DNA of 64,000 nt from Emticicia sp. C21 (GTDB lineage: Bacteria; Bacteroidota; Bacteroidia; Cytophagales; Spirosomataceae): assembly GCF_003418935.1 (NCBI RefSeq), contig NZ_QVMT01000001.1, forward strand, positions 970,063 to 1,034,062, read 5' to 3'. Shown piece after piece: positions 40,801 through 47,036 of this stretch (positions are counted from its first letter, which is position 1; the number at the start of each line of letters is the position of its first letter). The notes under the pieces are model-generated. The model saw only the letters and a program-made list of their open reading frames with translations. It was not told the DNA's origin and searched no databases. Position numbers and translations under genes: made by a program.

Positions 40801-42244
40801 CGGTGGTAGAAGGAGTATTAAAATTGGCAGTTTCGGTAAAATATCCGGTAAAATAGAAATAGGTATCAGATGCCACAATGGCATTCCCGAAATCTTCCCC
40901 TAATCCCCCTGCTCTGTTAGCCCATTGAAAAACACCACTGGTATTATATTTAGCAAAAAAAATATCACTGCTAACAGCAGTAATTTCATTGCTTCCACTG
41001 GCAGACGGGGTATTAAAATTGGCAGTTTCATTAAAACGACCTGTGATAAATATATTCGTACCAGCTGTGCTGATGCCGTAACATTCATCATCAAATCTTC
41101 CTCCGGCTCTTCGTGCCCATTGTATGACACCTGATGAATTATATTTAGCTACAAAAACATCTGACCCTCCACTACTTACAATCTCATTGCTTCCTGAAGC
41201 AGATGGCGTATTAAAATTAGCTGTATTGTTAAATATACCCACTATATATATATCGCTTCCCCGTATCGCTATATCAGAACTTTTATCTTCATTCGCCCCT
41301 CCTGCTCTTCGTACCCATTGCAATGCGCCTGATAGATTATACTTAGCAATAAAAATATCAAAACTCCCGGCACTTGTAATCTCGTTGCTCCCACTAGTAG
41401 AAGGTGAATTAAAGTTAGCCGTACCTGCAAAAGTGCCTGTGATATAGACGTCAGTATTATTTAATACAATATTATTGCCAGAATCATGAGATGTTCCCCC
41501 CGCTCTCCTACTCCATTGATAAACCCCTTCCGCACTAAATTTAGCAACAAATACATCTAGCCCCCCTCCACTTACAAGTTCGTTACTTCCGGTAGCAGAT
41601 GGTGTATTAAAGTTGGCTGTAAGAATAAAATCACCTGTTATAAAAACATCCTGTCTGGAGGCAGATATAGCTACTCCTCTACTTAAATCCTGTCCACTCC
41701 CACCTGCTCTTTTTATCCATACTAATTCACCGCTAGTATTATATTTGCCAAGAAAAATATCCGTTGATCCGGCACTGACAATCTCATTACTACCAATAGC
41801 AGATGGAGTATTAAAATTGGCCGTTCCGTTAAATTCGCCTGATACATATATATCCAGGCCTGATACCGCAATATCATTTGCTTTATCAACTCCCGTTCCT
41901 CCTGCCCTTTTAGCCCATTGAAAGTTACCCGAAGCATCATATTTAACAATAAAAATATCTTCTGCACCAGCACTTGTCAGTGTTGTGGTTCCAAAAGTAG
42001 CTGTACCCTTAAAGTATCCTACCTGATAAACATTATCACCGGCATCAATACCTATAGATTTCGCAACCACTTCATCCGAAGAAGAACCAGCGGTAGATTG
42101 CCGGATAAAATTTAAAGTTTGGGCAGATGTTTTATCAATTGCACAAATCCAGAGTATTATCAGCAAAAATAATTTTACACTAAATCCTATCTGCTTTTTT
42201 ACAAAGAATGGCAATAACCGGGTAGTAAAAAATACTTTTTTCAT
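22832..42244 (-). CDS. Giant secreted propeller / Ig-repeat surface protein 2 (6470 aa)
   Basis: The 19.4-kb gene starts at the ATG at 42244; a TTG seven codons upstream is less likely. Residues 1-42 are a signal peptide with a long basic start, ending DKTSAQ. Four rounds of SBBP-type propeller repeats (KRAGG, ANFNTPSASGSNE) follow, each closed by a Big_3-type Ig domain, at about residues 502, 1055, 1615 and 2168. Then come one WYN Ig domain (about 2258-2335), forty-five 77-residue four-cysteine repeats with four 75-residue spacers (to about residue 6106), a PKD-like segment (TGPYAIGQTIQL) and a C-terminal region nearly identical to that of giant protein 1, ending in the same GCX-like motif with a single cysteine before NN. 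It follows LytTR C by 56 bp. No catalytic domain is visible; a fibrous surface adhesin is inferred from the architecture. Confidence 0.92.
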   Translation of the reverse strand: MKKVFFTTRLLPFFVKKQIGFSVKLFLLIILWICAIDKTSAQTLNFIRQSTAGSSSDEVVAKSIGIDAGDNVYQVGYFKGTATFGTTTLTSAGAEDIFIVKYDASGNFQWAKRAGGTGVDKANDIAVSGLDIYVSGEFNGTANFNTPSAIGSNEIVSAGSTDIFLGKYNTSGELVWIKRAGGSGQDLSRGVAISASRQDVFITGDFILTANFNTPSATGSNELVSGGGLDVFVAKFSAEGVYQWSRRAGGTSHDSGNNIVLNNTDVYITGTFAGTANFNSPSTSGSNEITSAGSFDIFIAKYNLSGALQWVRRAGGANEDKSSDIAIRGSDIYIVGIFNNTANFNTPSASGSNEIVSSGGSDVFVAKYNSSGVIQWARRAGGRFDDECYGISTAGTNIFITGRFNETANFNTPSASGSNEITAVSSDIFFAKYNTSGVFQWANRAGGLGEDFGNAIVASDTYFYFTGYFTETANFNTPSTTGTNELTAVGAKEFFLAKYKDLTSTTTAITTGNNSSSVGSNVQFTAQVVPSSATGTVNFKEGNTLLGAGTLDGLGYARFNVNGFDLGTHTITAEYVADTNHIASKSSGLSVEVIALTEPKLSFIRQTASTGASTNKHTTTDATGNVYVTGLFNGTLTFGNTILQSAGEEDIFIAKYNAAGVFQWAKRAGGTANDNGNSIAISGNDVYITGIFNGTANFNTPSAIGTNEIISAGSTDIFLAKYDGDGNFIWVKKAGGTSSESSKSIAVLGNDLYITGEFLGTSDFNTTGNAAGNILTSGGFNDIFIARYNSSGELQWVKKAGGLGVQTSTDITISGTDVYITGHFYGTSDFNTTGNTAANILTSAGSADIFIARYNSSGELQWVKKAGGTGEDIGRGIAVSDTELYVTGSFSVVADFNTSGNSTTNILTCNGNTDIFVARYDTSGELQWVKRGGGSAYDSGYDIAIVNNNVYVLGFFQYSGNFSTPYINGIYEIISAGSADIVIARYNNSGEVIWLKRAGGTEYDNPYGIVGSGNNIYIAGLFSDTANFNTPANPGSNQLVAAGSSNGFLAKYDISETTTTTTLTSNNNSASLGANVQLTATLTPSGATGTVTFKEGSTTLGTATLSSGVAKFNTDLLTVGTHNITAEYAGDGSYAASTSNALSQVVNALNTPRLTLIRQSAGISSGSSTYAESVATDALGNVYKTGYFKEIVNFGTTTLTSVGGEDIFLVKYNASGTVLWAKRAGGTGNDQGVNVAVSGSYVYIVGIFFNTANFNTPSASGSNEIISAGSSDAFVAKFDDSGNFQWAKRAGGTAGEEASGLAISGSDIYVSGIMQAKSNFNNPSATGSNELINSGGSNCFLAKYNSSGDFQWARRGASTSTYNSSTSIAVSGTNVYIAGVFQGSNNFNTPSSSGSNEITSAGNDDIFIANFTTSGDIQWVRRGGGTATDRISAIAVYNNDVYITGLFNGTANFNTPSASGSNELVSAGDSDGFIAKYSNTGSIQWLKRFGGTGIDASTNIALTNTTIYQIGIGSSLANFNTPSATGINEFLFGLSDMFLAEYNHSGDLQKIKRIGGGSSHQEDMVVSGNDLYIVGTFNTGIAFYNLDGVGRDRLRGVSFYESFLVKYDISASPSTTTLTSNNNPASVGANVQLTATVLPSSATGTITFKNGATTIGSATLSSGVAKFNTTLLPVGTHSITAGYNGDDTYAASISSTVSQEVNALTAPNLGFIRQSANLKTNGTASSFNSATDASGNVYITGIFSETLTLGGTTLRSDGGNDILLAKYNAAGVLQWAKRAGGNGNDAGINIAVAGTDVYIIGYFAGTANFNTPSASGSNEISSAGNNDIFIAKYNASGDIQWVKRTGGGGYDMGSAITVLGSDVYIGGNFNGTINFNTPSTSGSNELTSSGGSDIFIAKYTNSGAFQWAKRAGGLNADEGYALAASDTEIYFTGIFSETANFNTPSASGSNELISDGGYDVFVAKYSSSGNLQWLKRAGGSSDDVSSAIVWSGTDIYLTGYFLSTANFNTPSAAGSNEITSIGGQDAFIAKYNPSGIIQWAKRAGDTSNDVGYAITTSGDNIYMSGNFRGTANFNTPSADGSNEITSVSGSDVFVAKYNDSGVFQWAKRSGSTGNDYGWGITASGTNIYVSGSFSGISDFNTPTATGSNELKAAGLTEFFLANYSDINIPTTIILTSDSNPASVGANVQFMATLSPSAATGTVIFKEGNTTLGTATLSNGVATFTTNTLLAGTHSITAEYSGNGTYETGTSNELLQVINCVNPTDVSVDNANICSGSSINLTASCATGIITWYNQATGGSEIGTGSGLTQSPIVNTTYYASCKDGSCESGRAATSQVTVSTPSAPTITASNSLTVCAPSTLTLTASGCAGTVTWSTGSSGTSLTISSVGTYSISATCTVGSCTSVPSETITGLQIVTQPSAPTITAPNPKVVCAPSTLTLTASGCAGAVNWSNGSSGTILTLSSVGTYSISATCTVGGCTSPASTAVTGLQIITQPSVPTITAPNPKVVCAPSTLTLTASGCAGTVTWSTGSSGTSLTLSSVGTYSISATCTVGSCTSPASAAVTGLQIVTQPSAPTITAPNPKVVCAPSSLTLTASGCAGTVTWSNGSLGTSLTLSSVGTYSITATCTVGSCTSPASAAVTGLQIVNQPSAPTITAPNQKVVCSPSTLTLTASGCAGTVDWSNGSSGTSLTLSIVGTYAISATCTVGSCTSVPSSAVTGLQIVAPPTVSITGNINLSCNTTSVTRTANGSGVSPTYQWSDGLGTNALATITSPGTYTVIVTEANNCTATATTSVTVESSVPNAPTVTAPTTKVVCSPSTLVLTASGCAGTVIWTNNSTGTSLTVSSVGTYTISATCTVGSCTSPASTAVTGLQVISQPSAPTITAPNPKVVCAPSTLTLTASGCAGAVTWSTGSTGTSLTLSSIGTYSISATCTVENCTSPASIALTGLQIVTQPSAPTINAPTTKVVCSPSTLVLTASGCAGTVNWSTGATGTILTLSSVGTYSISATCTVGSCTSVSSPTVTGLQIVVPPTVSITGNINLSCNTASVTRTASGSGASPAYQWSNGLGTDATATITSAGTYTVTVTGDNGCTATATTSVIVESSMPSAPTITAPNPKVVCAPSTLTLIASGCAGTVTWSTGATGTSLALSSVGTYSITATCTVGSCTSPASTAVIGLQIITQLSAPTITAPNPKVVCAPSTLTLIASGCAGTVTWLTGATGTSLALSSVGTYSITATCTVGSCTSDASAAVTGLQIVTQPSAPIITAPNSKVVCAPSTLTLTASGCAGTVNWSTGSSGTSLTLSSVGTYSISATCTVGGCTSPASATVTGLQIITQPSAPTITSPNPKVVCAPNILTLTASGCAGTVNWSTGASGTSLTLSNVDTYSIIATCTIGSCTSPASTTVAGLQIVTQPSAPTITAPNLKVVCSPSTLTLTASGCAGTVNWSTGAIGTSLTLSSVGTYSISATCTVGSCTSVSSPTVTGLQIVTPPTVTISGNINLSCTTASVTRTASGSGILLTYQWSNGLGTNAIATITSAGTYTVTVTGANNCTAIATTSVTVESTVPDAPTITAPNPKVVCAPGTLTLTASGCAGTVNWSNGSSGTSLTLSSVGTYSITATCTVGSCTSPASTAVTDLQIVSQPSAPTITAPNPKVVCSPGTLTLIASGCAGTVNWSNGSSGTSLTLSSVGTYSISATCTVGSCASVASTAVTGLQIVTQPSAPTITAPNPKVVCAPSTLTLTASGCAGTVTWSNGSSGTSLTLSSVGTYSITATCTVGICTSPASSAVTGLQIVTQPSAPTVTSPNPKVVCAPGTLTLTASGCAGTVAWSNGSSGISLTLSSVGTYSISATCTVGSCTSPASAAVTGLQIVTQPSAPTITAPNPKVVCAPGTLTLTASGCAGTVTWSNGSSGISLTLSSVGTYSITATCTVGNCTSPASAVVTGLQILSQPSAPTITAPNPKVVCAPSTLTLIASGCTGTVNWSNGSTGTSLVLSSVGTYSITATCTVGSCTSPASTAVTGLQIVTQPSAPIITAPNPKVVCAPSTLTLKASGCAGAVNWSTGASGSSLTLSSVGTYSITATCTVGSCTSIASTTVTGLQIVSQPLAPTITAPNPKVVCAPSTLTLTASGCAGTVNWSNGSSGTSLSLSSVGTYSISATCTVGSCTSVASTAVTGLQIVNQPSAPTITAPNPKVVCAPSTLTLTASGCAGTVTWSNSSSGTSLTLSSVGTYSISATCTVGSCTSVPSETITGLQIVSQPSAPTITAPNPKVVCAPSTLTLTASGCAGTVTWSNGSSGTSLTLSSVGTYSITATCTVGSCTSPASTAVTGLQIVTQPSAPTITAPNPKVVCAPSTLTLTASGCAGTVNWSTGASGTGLTLSSVGTYSISATCTVGSCTSVASSVITGLQIVTQPSAPTITAPNPKVVCAPNTLTLTASGCAGTVNWSTGAAATSLVLSSLGTYSISATCTVSSCTSSISQTVTGLQIIAQPSAPTITAPTPKVVCAPNTLTLTASGCGGIVNWSNGGSGTSITLSSVGTYSITATCTLGSCTSPSSNAVTGLQIVNQPSAPNITAPNPKVVCAPNTLTLTASGCGGTVNWSNGGSGTSITLSSVGTYSITATCTVGSCTSPASTAVTGLQIISQPSAPTITTPNSKVVCAPNTLTLTASGCGGTVNWSNGGSGTSLTLSSVGTYSITATCTVDSCTSPASLAVTDLQIFTQPSAPTITAPNPKVVCSPGTLTLTASGCGGTVNWSNGGSGTSLTLSSVGTYSITATCTVGSCISPVSQAVTGLQIVAQPSTPTITALNSKVVCAPNTLTLTASGCAGTVNWSNGGSGTSITLSSVGTYSITATCTVGTCTSLTSQAVTGLQIVAPPTVIITGNINLSCNIASVTRTANGSGVTPTYQWSNGLGTDATATISTPGTYTVTVTGDNGCTATATTSVTVESSVPSAPTITAPNPKVVCAPNTLTLTASGCAGTVNWSNGGSGTSITLTNVGTYSITAICTVGSCTSPSSTAVTGLQIITQPAAPTVNAPNPKVVCSPNTLILTASGCRGGVNWSNGSSGTSLMLSSVGTYSISATCTVGNCTSPASTTVTGLQIVNQPSAPTITAPNPKVVCAPGTLTLTGSGCAGTVTWSTGAIGTSLTLSSIGTYSITATCTVGICTSPASTAVTGLQIVSQPSAPIITAPNPKVVCAPSTLTLTASGCAGTVTWSNGSSGTSLTLSSVGTYSITATCTVGSCTSVNSTAVTGLQIVTQPSAPTITAPNPKVVCAPSTLTLTASGCAGIVTWSTGATGTSLTLSSVGTYSITATCTIGSCTSSASTAVTGLQIVTQPSAPTITVPSPKVVCAPSTLTLTASGCAGTVNWSTGATGTSLVLSSVGTYSISATCTVGSCTSPASTAVTGLQIVTQPAAPTITAPNPKVVCAPSTLLLTASGCAGTVTWSNGSSGTSLTLSSVGTYSITATCTVGSCISPASTAVTGLQIVTQPSAPTITAPNPKIVCSPSTLTLTASGCAGTVTWSTSSSGTSLTLSSAGTYSISATCTVGSCTSPASAEVTGLQIVAQPSSPIIAAPNPKVVCAPSTLTLTASGCAGTVNWSNGSTGTSLTLSSVGTYSITATCTVGSCTSPASTAVTGLQIVTQPSAPTITAPNPKVVCAPSTLTLTASGCAGTVNWSNSSSGTSLILSSVGTYSISATCTVGSCTSPASTAVTGLQIVTQPSAPTITAPNPKVVCAPSTLTLTVSGCAGTVTWSTSSSGTSLTLSSVGTYSISATCTVGNCTSVPSTTVTGLQIVTQPSAPTITAPNPKVVCAPSTLTLTASGCAGTVNWSNGSTGISLVLSSVGTYSITATCTVGSCTSPASTAITGLQIVSQPSAPTITTPNPKVVCAPSTLTLTASGCAGTVNWSTGASGTSLTLSSVGTYSITATCTVGSCTSPASTAVTGLQIVTQPSAPIITAPNPKVVCAPNTLTLTASGCTGTVTWSNSASGTSLTLSSVGAYSISATCTVGSCTSVASAAVTGLQIVTQPSAPTITAPNPKVVCAPSTLTLTASGCAGTVNWSTGASGTSMTLSSVGTYSISATCTVGSCTSVASAAVTGLQIVTPPNAQASNTGPYAIGQTIQLNASGGTSYSWAGPASFTSSIQNPVIPNAIADNGGVYTVTVSNNACSATATTQVIVSGIDPCVQVVDLQYVKSGDPYQNMFSLKDGMVIQQVPEQVSIIAKPICPTISIGSVDLTITGPEINWTILQNVEPYAVFDNLGVNVYGRNLIPGTYTMTVTGYAEDNRVGGTVYGPVVTTFTVVGTMAVIHAPTVPNNRLCAGSTVDVTFATTGSFDSSNLFKIQLSDSTGGFTNPVVIGTTTAAGTITSQLPQNLSATGKYLIRVASSNQVVASNPTMQYLSVTPATKNLTADINTGTVTEQASVQINADNKITSPANVTYNAGKAIILNPGFESREGSVFKAQIQGCNN
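23927..35221 (-). repeat. Tandem 231-bp repeat array, 45 units plus four spacers
   Basis: Forty-five units of exactly 77 codons are interrupted at four places by a 75-codon spacer with NINLSC and GTYTVTV motifs. The 11,295-bp span equals 45 x 231 + 4 x 225 exactly. Units carry four cysteines each. Units in the middle (for example around 29,000-31,500) are closer to one another than to the outer ones, which suggests local homogenisation. Confidence 0.92.
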
Positions 42245-42300
42245 GGGGGTAGAGATTTTATTCAATAGCTGTATTGTGAGTATAAATAATAGAGAGGTTC

Positions 42301-42636
42301 TTAGTTTGATTGTCTCATACTTCTTCGGGCCTGCTTGGTTCTCCTTCTCGAAATATGTATGAGTTCGTTATTAGCCAGCTTGATAGTAGCAGTATCTTTT
42401 TCAAAATCGACCAGATAATTAAGGTTGATAAGCGTTGAGCGGTTGGGTCTGAAAAACTGGTAGGCAGACAATCTTTTTTGTAGAATACCCAACGTAGTAG
42501 ACGATAAAATCATAGTGCCATTAGCCAGATAAACCTGGGTATAGTTGCAGTCGGCCTTCAACAAAAGGATAGTATCTGGGTCAATTTTGTGGTGCCATCC
42601 AAGGCGGATCAGCACATCTTCTCTCATCAATTCCAT
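42301..42636 (-). CDS. LytTR-type DNA-binding regulator C (111 aa)
   Basis: A stand-alone LytTR domain with LLLKADCNYTQVYLANG, the FFRPNRSTLINLNYL block and ISRRRTKQARR. An upstream start is possible in the same frame (to 42789), but it would cover the promoter box and direct repeats shared with LytTR A and B. The ATG at 42636 gives 111 residues, matching the paralogues (116 and 108), so I chose it. The gene lies 56 bp upstream of giant gene 2 on the same strand and diverges from hybrid kinase 2. The protein should bind DNA in the cytoplasm; control of the giant gene and of its own promoter is inferred from the arrangement. Confidence 0.9.
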   Translation of the reverse strand: MELMREDVLIRLGWHHKIDPDTILLLKADCNYTQVYLANGTMILSSTTLGILQKRLSAYQFFRPNRSTLINLNYLVDFEKDTATIKLANNELIHISRRRTKQARRSMRQSN

Positions 42637-42675
42637 AGCTTGGCAGTAGTGTTTTTTCGGGCTTACAAACTGTTT

Positions 42676-42741
42676 CAAAAGTAGCATAGGTAGCCCCGGA
42701 GGCGTGAACGCAAAAATTACAAACTTGCCCTCATTTTTTAC
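42676..42741 (-). promoter_or_regulatory. LytTR C promoter with paired direct repeats
   Basis: A TACTTTTG box (42683-42676, minus strand) matches TAnnTTTG. Direct repeats CGCAAAAATTAC (42709) and CTCATTTTTTAC (42730) are 21 bp apart, and the first begins 26 positions from the end of the box, the same spacing as at LytTR A and B. This also supports the shorter start for LytTR C. Confidence 0.65.
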
Positions 42742-42850
42742 ATTCATTAAAAAAATGCGTTGTTTTTGCATTTTTCCCCAAACAAACATTCATTTTTTAC
42801 CATTCAATAATTCAGCTATTGAATTGTTTTTTATTGACCTCTTATCGTAT

Positions 42851-42858
42851 TATATTTG
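42851..42858 (+). promoter_or_regulatory. Candidate -7 element of hybrid kinase 2
   Basis: TATATTTG fits TAnnTTTG, 27 bp before the start codon, and equals the octamer before hybrid kinase 1. A TTG at about 42835 is spaced too close for a standard -33 element. Confidence 0.35.
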
Positions 42859-42884
42859 ATTTTTTTTAAAGCCTACTTCCTTGC

Positions 42885-45800
42885 ATGCGTCTTAAAATTG
42901 TCATACTTCTATTTCTTTCAATAGCCTGTGTTGCGCAGCAGAATCTATGGAAACCCATTACCATTGCTGATGGGCTTTCGCAAGGAATGGTTAACGACAT
43001 TGTTCAGGATAGGCAGGGTTTTATGTGGGTAGCTACCAAAGATGGACTGAACAGATATGACGGCTATAATTTTAAAATATTTACGCACAATCCTTATAAG
43101 GAATATAGCATTTCGGGTAATAACTGCACACGGCTTTTAGAAGACTCAAAAGGTAGAATCTGGGTGAGTACAGAAAACGACGGGCTCAATTTATTTGACC
43201 CTCTTACTCAAAAGTTTTATCATGCCAATCCCAGAATAGCCAACAACGAACGCAACTTTGTTATCTTTTATCTGAAAGAAGATACAGCAGGCAATATCTG
43301 GGTTATTACGGATAATCCTGAAAAATCATTCTTCATTACACAAAAAGGGTATCCTGCTCAGGCAGATTTCAGTAACTGGCTTATTGAAGCCGACTTTGCT
43401 TCCAGACAAAAAACCAGTTTCAGATACGATGTTCATTCAATGAGTCTTCAAATAGCTAAATCATTCTCTATAAAAAATCATTTCCCCTCCAGTTTTGACG
43501 CGAAGATAGACCTTGAAGCCTATAAAGTTTTAGAAGATAAGCAAAAGCGCTACTGGGTAGCCGGACAAACCGCCATTCATTGCATTGTTAATAATAAAAT
43601 CATCAAAACTATTCCTTTTCCAACCTCTGTTTTGGGAATTACTGTACTCAATCAGTTTGATGACGAGACTTTAACCATTTGTAATCAGGAATATCTGTGG
43701 CTTATAAAGCCTGATAAATTAATAAAAACAGCGCAATTGACTCCTGCGAATGCTTTTGCTACAATGCCCAGACTCCTTGAAGGAATGAGACAGTTTTTTA
43801 AGGATAAGAGCGACAATATATGGGCTGGCACTTTTGGTTATGGTTTATTTCGCTTCAATAAAAATGTCAAGCAGTTTCAATCGTTTCTGGCTGGTTATTC
43901 GCCAAGCCACCTTTTACAAGACAAACAGGGGCGGTTATATATACATGGCAACTACCGGCCCAAGTATAGATATTATCAGGTAGATAAAGCTCGCAATACT
44001 ATATCACCAATACCCCATAGCATCGACCACCCCACTTATGTAGACAATCTGCTGATGCAGGATAGCAGGAATAATTTTTACCTGATTTATACTATCAATG
44101 GTAAAAGAGTGATGGCCTATTTTTCTACAGATTGGCAAAAGCTGAAAGAATATGAATTACCCCCCGTCTATGTGTTTGGAGGAGGCGTTTACAGTTATAA
44201 AATGCTAGAGGATAAAGACGGTAATATCTGGTTGGGTGTTACGGATGGAAACCTGATTAAGTTTAATCCTGAAACAGAAACATTTCAGGTATTTAATTAC
44301 CAGCACCTGCTGCCTGAAAACAGCCTCACTGTAGAGACTTTTTCTATATATCAGGATCATAAAGACATTATCTGGATTGGTACACAAAAGGGATTAATAA
44401 AGGCCGAGGGGCTTTCGGGTAAACCCAGGTATACCATTTACAAAAACAACAAAACCGATGGGCAGAGTTTAAGCAACGATTTTGTATCGGCTATAGTAAG
44501 CGACCCCAATCAACCTGACAAATATTTGTGGGTAAGTACGAAAGGCGGAGGCCTTGAAAGACTAGATAAACAAAGTGGGAAATTTGAGCATTTTACGGAA
44601 GAACAAGGCTTACCTAATAAAGTTGTTTATGGCATATTAGTGGGCAATGATACTAATCTATGGTTATCGACTAATAGAGGTTTATCAAGATTTACCCCTA
44701 AAACGGCGGCATTTACTAATTTTAATAAATCAGATGGGTTACAGGATGATGAATTTAATACCAATTCTTACTTTAAAGCCCCAACAGGTGAATTATTTTT
44801 TGGTGGGATAAATGGCATCAACATTTTTAAAGCGTCGGATATTAATCATAGTAAAGACATACCTGTCATTAAGATTTTCGGTTTAAAAATTAACAACAAG
44901 CCTATAGAAGTCAACGATAAAGCAGCTGTGCTTGAAAAACCTATTGAATATATCCGGAAACTGGAAGTAGCGCACGAACAGAATCAGATTTCTTTAGAGT
45001 TCGGAGTTATGGACTTTACCAACCCTGTCAAAAACCGCTATCGCTATCAATTAGTAGGTCTGGACGATGATTGGGTAGAAGCAGGAACTGACCATTTTGC
45101 CAACTATGTTCAGATACCCAGTGGAACTTATACATTCAGGGTAATGGGTACGGTAAATGGTGAAGTTTGGAGTAAACCCATTGAGTTAATCATTCGTGTC
45201 AATCCGCCATTTTATCGCACGTGGTGGGCTTATCTTATTTATCTGACCCTATTCACTTATACCGTTTATCGTTTGTATAAGAACCAGTTAAAAAGGGTTC
45301 GTTTGCAGGAACAACTCATATATAAAGACAAAGAAGCGGAAAGACTGGCTGAACTGGATTCATTGAAGACCAGATTCTTTGCTAATATTTCGCACGAGTT
45401 CCGTACACCGCTAACTTTGCTGGCAGGCCCACTGTCTGATTTAAAGAAAAAATATCCTCAGGAAGGGATTGTGCATGTCATGCAACGTAACCTGAGCCGA
45501 TTGCAGACCTTGATTAATCAGTTACTCGATTTATCGAAACTGGAAGCAGGGAAAATGGCTCCAAAAATTCAGCAGGCAGATTTAGCCGGTTTTCTCAAAC
45601 AGCTACTGGCTTCGTTTGACTCTCTGGCAGAAAGTAAGGACATAAGCTTTGTGTATGATAAAAACGATACCAGACAGATTGCGTATTTTGATAGTGATAA
45701 AATCGAGAAAATCATTACCAATTTATTATCTAATGCTTTCAAATTTACACCTGAAGGTGGAAAGATTGCTATACAAACTACCTATACCGACACTTCGTTT

Positions 45801-46925
45801 ACCATACAAGTACAGGACTCGGGTATTGGTATTGAACAAGAACGGCTAACGTCTATTTTTGACCGTTTCTATCAGGTTGAAGATAGTGCTTCGCTAAAAA
45901 GTTATACTCGGAATTATGAAGGAACGGGCATTGGATTGGCATTGGTAAAAGAATTAGTAGATGTATTACAGGGACAAATAAACGTTGAAAGTCAGATAAG
46001 CGTAGGTACGACCTTTACGGTCTCTATTCCGACAGATAAAGCCACGTGGGGAAAATACCTGAATAAGGAGGCTTTATTAACCGAACCTAATGTTGGTAAA
46101 ATAGAGAGGTCTGATTCAGGCTATTTAACATCAAACCTTACCAACAATGAATCGATTCAACATGATTCAGAATTACCAATTCTACTGATTATTGAAGACA
46201 ATACAGATTTAAGAGCTTATATCAGAAGTCATTTTGAGTTAAGCTACCAGATTGTAGAAGCGGCAGATGGACAAGAAGGTTATGAAAAAGCAGTAGAGCT
46301 GATTCCGGATTTAGTGATTTGCGATTTAATGATGCCCCGGTTAGATGGCTTTGGTTTCTGTAAACTCGTGAAATCAGATATGCGCACCAATCATATTCCG
46401 GTAATCATGCTTACCGCCAGAGCAGCGCTTGAAGACCGATTGGAAGGGCTTGAATTAGGTGCAGATGATTATCTGGCCAAGCCTTTTAATACAGATGAAT
46501 TACAGATTCGGGTGCGTAACCTGATTTTTATCAGACAGGCACTGCAACAAAAATACAGTCAATCAGTTTATCAGGAACCTTTGAGCTATGAGCCCAAAGA
46601 GGATTCTTTAAACGACCAGTTTCTACAGCAACTTCATGCCATAATAGATAAGAACTTAATAAATACTGACTTTAGTGTAAATATATTGGCTGACGAAATG
46701 AATATCACGCCAAGCCAGCTAAGACGTAAATTAAAAGCCATAACCGACCAGACAATTATTGAATTTATTCGCAATTATCGTTTGCAGAAAGCGGCAAAAA
46801 TGCTTCAGAATAAATATATTACGGTTTCAGAAGTAGCCTATCAGGTGGGCTTTGAAAGTATCTCGTATTTCGCAAAAGTATTTCAGGAAGTATATGGTAA
46901 AACTCCATCGGAGTGGAGTAATTGA
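42885..46925 (+). CDS. Hybrid sensor kinase 2: propeller sensor, Y_Y_Y, HisKA, HATPase, receiver, AraC HTH (1346 aa)
   Basis: This is a hybrid two-component protein of the kind common in Bacteroidetes polysaccharide-utilisation control. A short signal peptide (1-18) leads into two-component-regulator propeller repeats (about 20-680, beginning ITIADGLSQGMVNDI and recurring IWVSTENDGL-type blades), a Y_Y_Y domain (about 690-770, RYRYQLVGLDDDWVEAG) and one membrane segment near 780-800. The cytoplasmic part has the HisKA box ISHEFRTPL with His837, the ATPase motifs NLLSNAFKF, DSGIGI and GTGIGLALV, a receiver with Asp1147 in CDLMMPRLDG, and an AraC helix-turn-helix ending TPSEWSN. It is close to hybrid kinase 1 from the HisKA domain on. 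It diverges from LytTR C and giant gene 2. Module control is inferred; the GH20 gene beyond the tRNA is another possible target. Confidence 0.93.
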   Translation: MRLKIVILLFLSIACVAQQNLWKPITIADGLSQGMVNDIVQDRQGFMWVATKDGLNRYDGYNFKIFTHNPYKEYSISGNNCTRLLEDSKGRIWVSTENDGLNLFDPLTQKFYHANPRIANNERNFVIFYLKEDTAGNIWVITDNPEKSFFITQKGYPAQADFSNWLIEADFASRQKTSFRYDVHSMSLQIAKSFSIKNHFPSSFDAKIDLEAYKVLEDKQKRYWVAGQTAIHCIVNNKIIKTIPFPTSVLGITVLNQFDDETLTICNQEYLWLIKPDKLIKTAQLTPANAFATMPRLLEGMRQFFKDKSDNIWAGTFGYGLFRFNKNVKQFQSFLAGYSPSHLLQDKQGRLYIHGNYRPKYRYYQVDKARNTISPIPHSIDHPTYVDNLLMQDSRNNFYLIYTINGKRVMAYFSTDWQKLKEYELPPVYVFGGGVYSYKMLEDKDGNIWLGVTDGNLIKFNPETETFQVFNYQHLLPENSLTVETFSIYQDHKDIIWIGTQKGLIKAEGLSGKPRYTIYKNNKTDGQSLSNDFVSAIVSDPNQPDKYLWVSTKGGGLERLDKQSGKFEHFTEEQGLPNKVVYGILVGNDTNLWLSTNRGLSRFTPKTAAFTNFNKSDGLQDDEFNTNSYFKAPTGELFFGGINGINIFKASDINHSKDIPVIKIFGLKINNKPIEVNDKAAVLEKPIEYIRKLEVAHEQNQISLEFGVMDFTNPVKNRYRYQLVGLDDDWVEAGTDHFANYVQIPSGTYTFRVMGTVNGEVWSKPIELIIRVNPPFYRTWWAYLIYLTLFTYTVYRLYKNQLKRVRLQEQLIYKDKEAERLAELDSLKTRFFANISHEFRTPLTLLAGPLSDLKKKYPQEGIVHVMQRNLSRLQTLINQLLDLSKLEAGKMAPKIQQADLAGFLKQLLASFDSLAESKDISFVYDKNDTRQIAYFDSDKIEKIITNLLSNAFKFTPEGGKIAIQTTYTDTSFTIQVQDSGIGIEQERLTSIFDRFYQVEDSASLKSYTRNYEGTGIGLALVKELVDVLQGQINVESQISVGTTFTVSIPTDKATWGKYLNKEALLTEPNVGKIERSDSGYLTSNLTNNESIQHDSELPILLIIEDNTDLRAYIRSHFELSYQIVEAADGQEGYEKAVELIPDLVICDLMMPRLDGFGFCKLVKSDMRTNHIPVIMLTARAALEDRLEGLELGADDYLAKPFNTDELQIRVRNLIFIRQALQQKYSQSVYQEPLSYEPKEDSLNDQFLQQLHAIIDKNLINTDFSVNILADEMNITPSQLRRKLKAITDQTIIEFIRNYRLQKAAKMLQNKYITVSEVAYQVGFESISYFAKVFQEVYGKTPSEWSN

Positions 46926-46947
46926 ATGAAGAAATTTACAGAATTAA

Positions 46948-47036
46948 GACCTCGACTGCGCATCCTGGACTATACGCCGCGCCCGCATCTAAAGTTCAGG
47001 AGACTTGTATTCTAATTAAGAGTGACCTCGCCGGGA
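46948..47036 (-). repeat. tRNA-Arg-derived boundary repeat Z
   Basis: It begins 22 bp after the hybrid kinase 2 stop. The last 14 bp are the 3' end of the tRNA-Arg gene itself; the rest is a degraded second copy with an anticodon arm (loop CTCCTGA), a GC-rich palindromic insert in place of the T-arm, and a CGAGGTC acceptor strand. It matches repeat Y over 89 bp and repeat X over 74 bp. Confidence 0.75.

Noticed and set aside
42637-42789. Upstream extension of LytTR C by 51 codons
   Set aside because: It would cover the conserved promoter box and direct repeats; the shorter form matches the length of the two paralogues.
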